From Bacteroidales bacterium (GTDB lineage: Bacteria; Bacteroidota; Bacteroidia; Bacteroidales; P3), in assembly GCA_017545365.1 (NCBI GenBank), contig JAFWOP010000001.1, positions 66,530 to 130,529 on the forward strand: a stretch of DNA of 64,000 bases, in the 5' to 3' direction. Below, piece after piece: positions 62,446 to 64,000 of the stretch. Each line of letters starts with the position of its first letter. Within the stretch, counting starts at the first letter, position 1. Made by a program: the position numbers and the translations under genes. The notes beneath the pieces are model-generated. The model ran no database searches. It worked only from the letters and a program-made list of their open reading frames with translations, and was not told the origin of the DNA.

Positions 62446-63903
62446 TTATCTTCCTACACTTTGAGCCTTCTTTCGAGATGAAGGCTTTACCATTGCGGCA
62501 GCTGTAGCGATACAACGTACCCACCATTGCTCATCCTCTTCGTCTTTATTTCTTCCCCATCCAGACAAGTTAGACACACCACCGCCACCACATGACTCTG
62601 CGTAAGAGGTGGCCAGCTTGACATAGTTGAGAGCAAGCAACATGGCACAGCAACTAGCATGTTGCGCGTTTTCGGTAAGGTCATAAAAACCATTCTCTCG
62701 TAAGATGTCTCGTTGCTTATCGTTTAGGGTTGGGATGATTTCCTGCATAGTCTTAGCCAGCATCATATTGTAGGTACTGGTGATTCCCATACGGATGCGT
62801 GCTGCTTCCCTATCAATATCATCACCTTCTCTTTCCAAGGCTCTTTGGTGCTCTTGTTTCAAAACAAAGAGTTTTTCTCGGATATTCCGAACATTCGCTC
62901 TCGTTTCTTCCAGCATCTTGGAGCGTTCAGCAATTTTGCTGTCAATGTTTTCCATCTGTTGGCGAAGGCTCCTAATACGTGCAGCCAAAACAATGTTGTC
63001 CGTACCTTCCTCACCTAAACTACGGGCTATTTCGTCAATCTCCAGTTGGATGGATGCTCGACGCTCCTGAAGATTGGCCATCATTGTTGTCAGGCTTTTC
63101 AGTTTGCGTTCCTCTTGTTTGATGTCAGCAGCCAAACTAACCTTTCGGCTTTCAAGCTGGTTCACGTCATTAACAAGTTCCCGCTTGTATTCATAGGTAG
63201 AGCGGTGACGGGCACCAGTTTCTCTGATACTGTCGCCACGTTCCAATCCCCACTTCATGCCGACCTCTTTTGAGAACTCGTCATGCAGTTGAGAGAATAG
63301 CTGCCCCATCTCATGCCTGTTTTGGCCAAATATAGAACGCCAAGAAATGCGGTTCTTCTCCTGGTCTAATGGAATAAGTGTACAATGTGCGTGAACATTG
63401 GTCTCGTCAAGATGGACGTAGAAGCTAACGATGTTCTCTTCGCCGAAGCGGTGGGCAACAAAGGCATACACATCTTTTGCCCATTCCTCGATGTCATTGT
63501 TCCTTGTCAAGTGGGAGTTATCGGCACCCTTGTCAAGGCTCAATGTCTGGTTTCCAAAAGCGAGTTCGTTCATACGTTCTCGGCTCCCACCAAAAATAAA
63601 TTGGGCCAGCGTGTTCTGCCGACGGTGGACATTCTCTCGGGCATTAGGGTCTTTTATTCCACGTGCTGCAAGATTGTCTGCCATCTTCTGCATGATGGAC
63701 TTCGACTTGTCGATTGGTTGGACGATGCAACTACGAGCCACCTCAAAATTCAGGTGTGTTCGTGTCGGGTCATAGTTCGCCATCGGGTCATTGGATTTCT
63801 TCCAGAGGAAGTCTTCACTCCAGTTTCGCTGTTGTTCGTTACTCTCTGCCTGGCTAATACCATCAGAGTTTGGACGTATGTCCATTACCTGTTTTTTGTT
63901 CAT
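62446..63903 (-). CDS. MobV family relaxase
   Basis: This 485-residue mobilisation protein nicks DNA at oriT so the element can be transferred by a helper conjugation system. The N-terminus (about 1-70) has the Bacteroidetes MobV signature NWSEDFLWKKSNDPMANYDP and then RTHLNFEVARSC. PIDKSKSIMQKMADNL follows. The metal-binding His motif is FYVHLDETNVHAHCTLIPL (about 165). A long coiled coil occupies about 255-370 (QLESRKVSLAADIKQEERKL). The C-terminus is Gly/Ser-rich and short. With the integrase this makes an integrative mobilisable element likely. No type IV secretion genes are in the window, though the element continues to the right. Confidence 0.92.
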   Translation of the reverse strand: MNKKQVMDIRPNSDGISQAESNEQQRNWSEDFLWKKSNDPMANYDPTRTHLNFEVARSCIVQPIDKSKSIMQKMADNLAARGIKDPNARENVHRRQNTLAQFIFGGSRERMNELAFGNQTLSLDKGADNSHLTRNNDIEEWAKDVYAFVAHRFGEENIVSFYVHLDETNVHAHCTLIPLDQEKNRISWRSIFGQNRHEMGQLFSQLHDEFSKEVGMKWGLERGDSIRETGARHRSTYEYKRELVNDVNQLESRKVSLAADIKQEERKLKSLTTMMANLQERRASIQLEIDEIARSLGEEGTDNIVLAARIRSLRQQMENIDSKIAERSKMLEETRANVRNIREKLFVLKQEHQRALEREGDDIDREAARIRMGITSTYNMMLAKTMQEIIPTLNDKQRDILRENGFYDLTENAQHASCCAMLLALNYVKLATSYAESCGGGGVSNLSGWGRNKDEEDEQWWVRCIATAAAMVKPSSRKKAQSVGR

Positions 63904-64000
63904 AATGTTTTCCTTTAAATTGTTTGTTATTGGTATTATTATCTGAGCTTGCTCCCCGAATGGGATAACAATTATGTTCTCACCTACTCGCGTTAATGGA
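63904..64000. other. Relaxase upstream region, possible oriT side
   Basis: The minus-strand frame of the relaxase stays open from its ATG to the window edge (PFGEQAQIIIPITNNLKENI), so a longer start or an upstream gene cannot be excluded. MNKKQVMDIRP matches the usual MobV N-terminus, so 63903 is preferred. oriT normally lies next to the mob gene, but I could not define a nick site. Confidence 0.3.

Noticed and set aside
63904..64000. Defined oriT nick site
   Set aside because: No inverted repeat or nick consensus could be recognised with confidence in the 97 bp available.

Overview
The window looks like a gut or rumen Bacteroidales chromosome, most likely Prevotella or a close relative. The support is three SusC/SusD pairs, a hybrid two-component sensor, a SusR-type regulator, type IX secretion (T9SS) tails, lipoproteins with acidic residues after the lipid cysteine, and promoters of the Bacteroidetes form TTTG-N19-21-TAnnTTTG. 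The species call is inference. No rRNA gene, CRISPR array or complete tRNA was seen.

Region 1 (1-11 kb) reads mostly leftward: a partial lipoprotein, a membrane-anchored HTH-like protein, an S46 dipeptidyl-peptidase (DPP7-like), a lamin-tail/CotH secreted protein coupled to a polysaccharide flippase, and a fused SpmA/SpmB-type membrane protein. Its spacers are dense in dispersed repeats: promoter-carrying repeats, GC-rich palindromes, a TTAGGG-like G-tract and a long inverted repeat.

Region 2 (11-42 kb) is a large polysaccharide-utilisation locus: a GH95 fucosidase (+), an HTCS sensor (-), an eight-gene leftward operon (four-FAS1 lipoprotein, SusC, SusD, two FAS1 lipoproteins, SusC, SusD, GH43), and a divergent 1243-residue T9SS-secreted multidomain protein. 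The HTCS probably senses the glycan, the SusCD pairs bind and import oligosaccharides, and the FAS1 lipoproteins probably sit on the cell surface with them. Several genes of the operon begin with nearly the same signal-peptide DNA.

Region 3 (42-47 kb) holds a Tat-exported flavoprotein, a GH51 arabinofuranosidase, a Nudix hydrolase with a 25-residue in-frame insertion, and gene remnants.

Region 4 (47-58.9 kb) is a starch-type locus: susC, susD, a four-repeat SusE/F-like lipoprotein, a clan GH-D (GH27-like) lipoprotein and a SusB-like GH97 in one operon, with a divergent susR-like activator. No GH13 amylase is present here.

Region 5 (59-64 kb) is the left end of an integrated mobile element: a 3' tRNA(CAU) fragment as the attachment site, a tyrosine recombinase, an AT-rich unknown protein and a MobV relaxase. 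The element runs off the right edge.

The least explained signals are two intergenic arrays with an exact 22-bp period sharing the word CTCAATGCTTTT, a dispersed repeat that is itself a consensus promoter, the shared signal-peptide cassette, and palindromic repeats inside reading frames.
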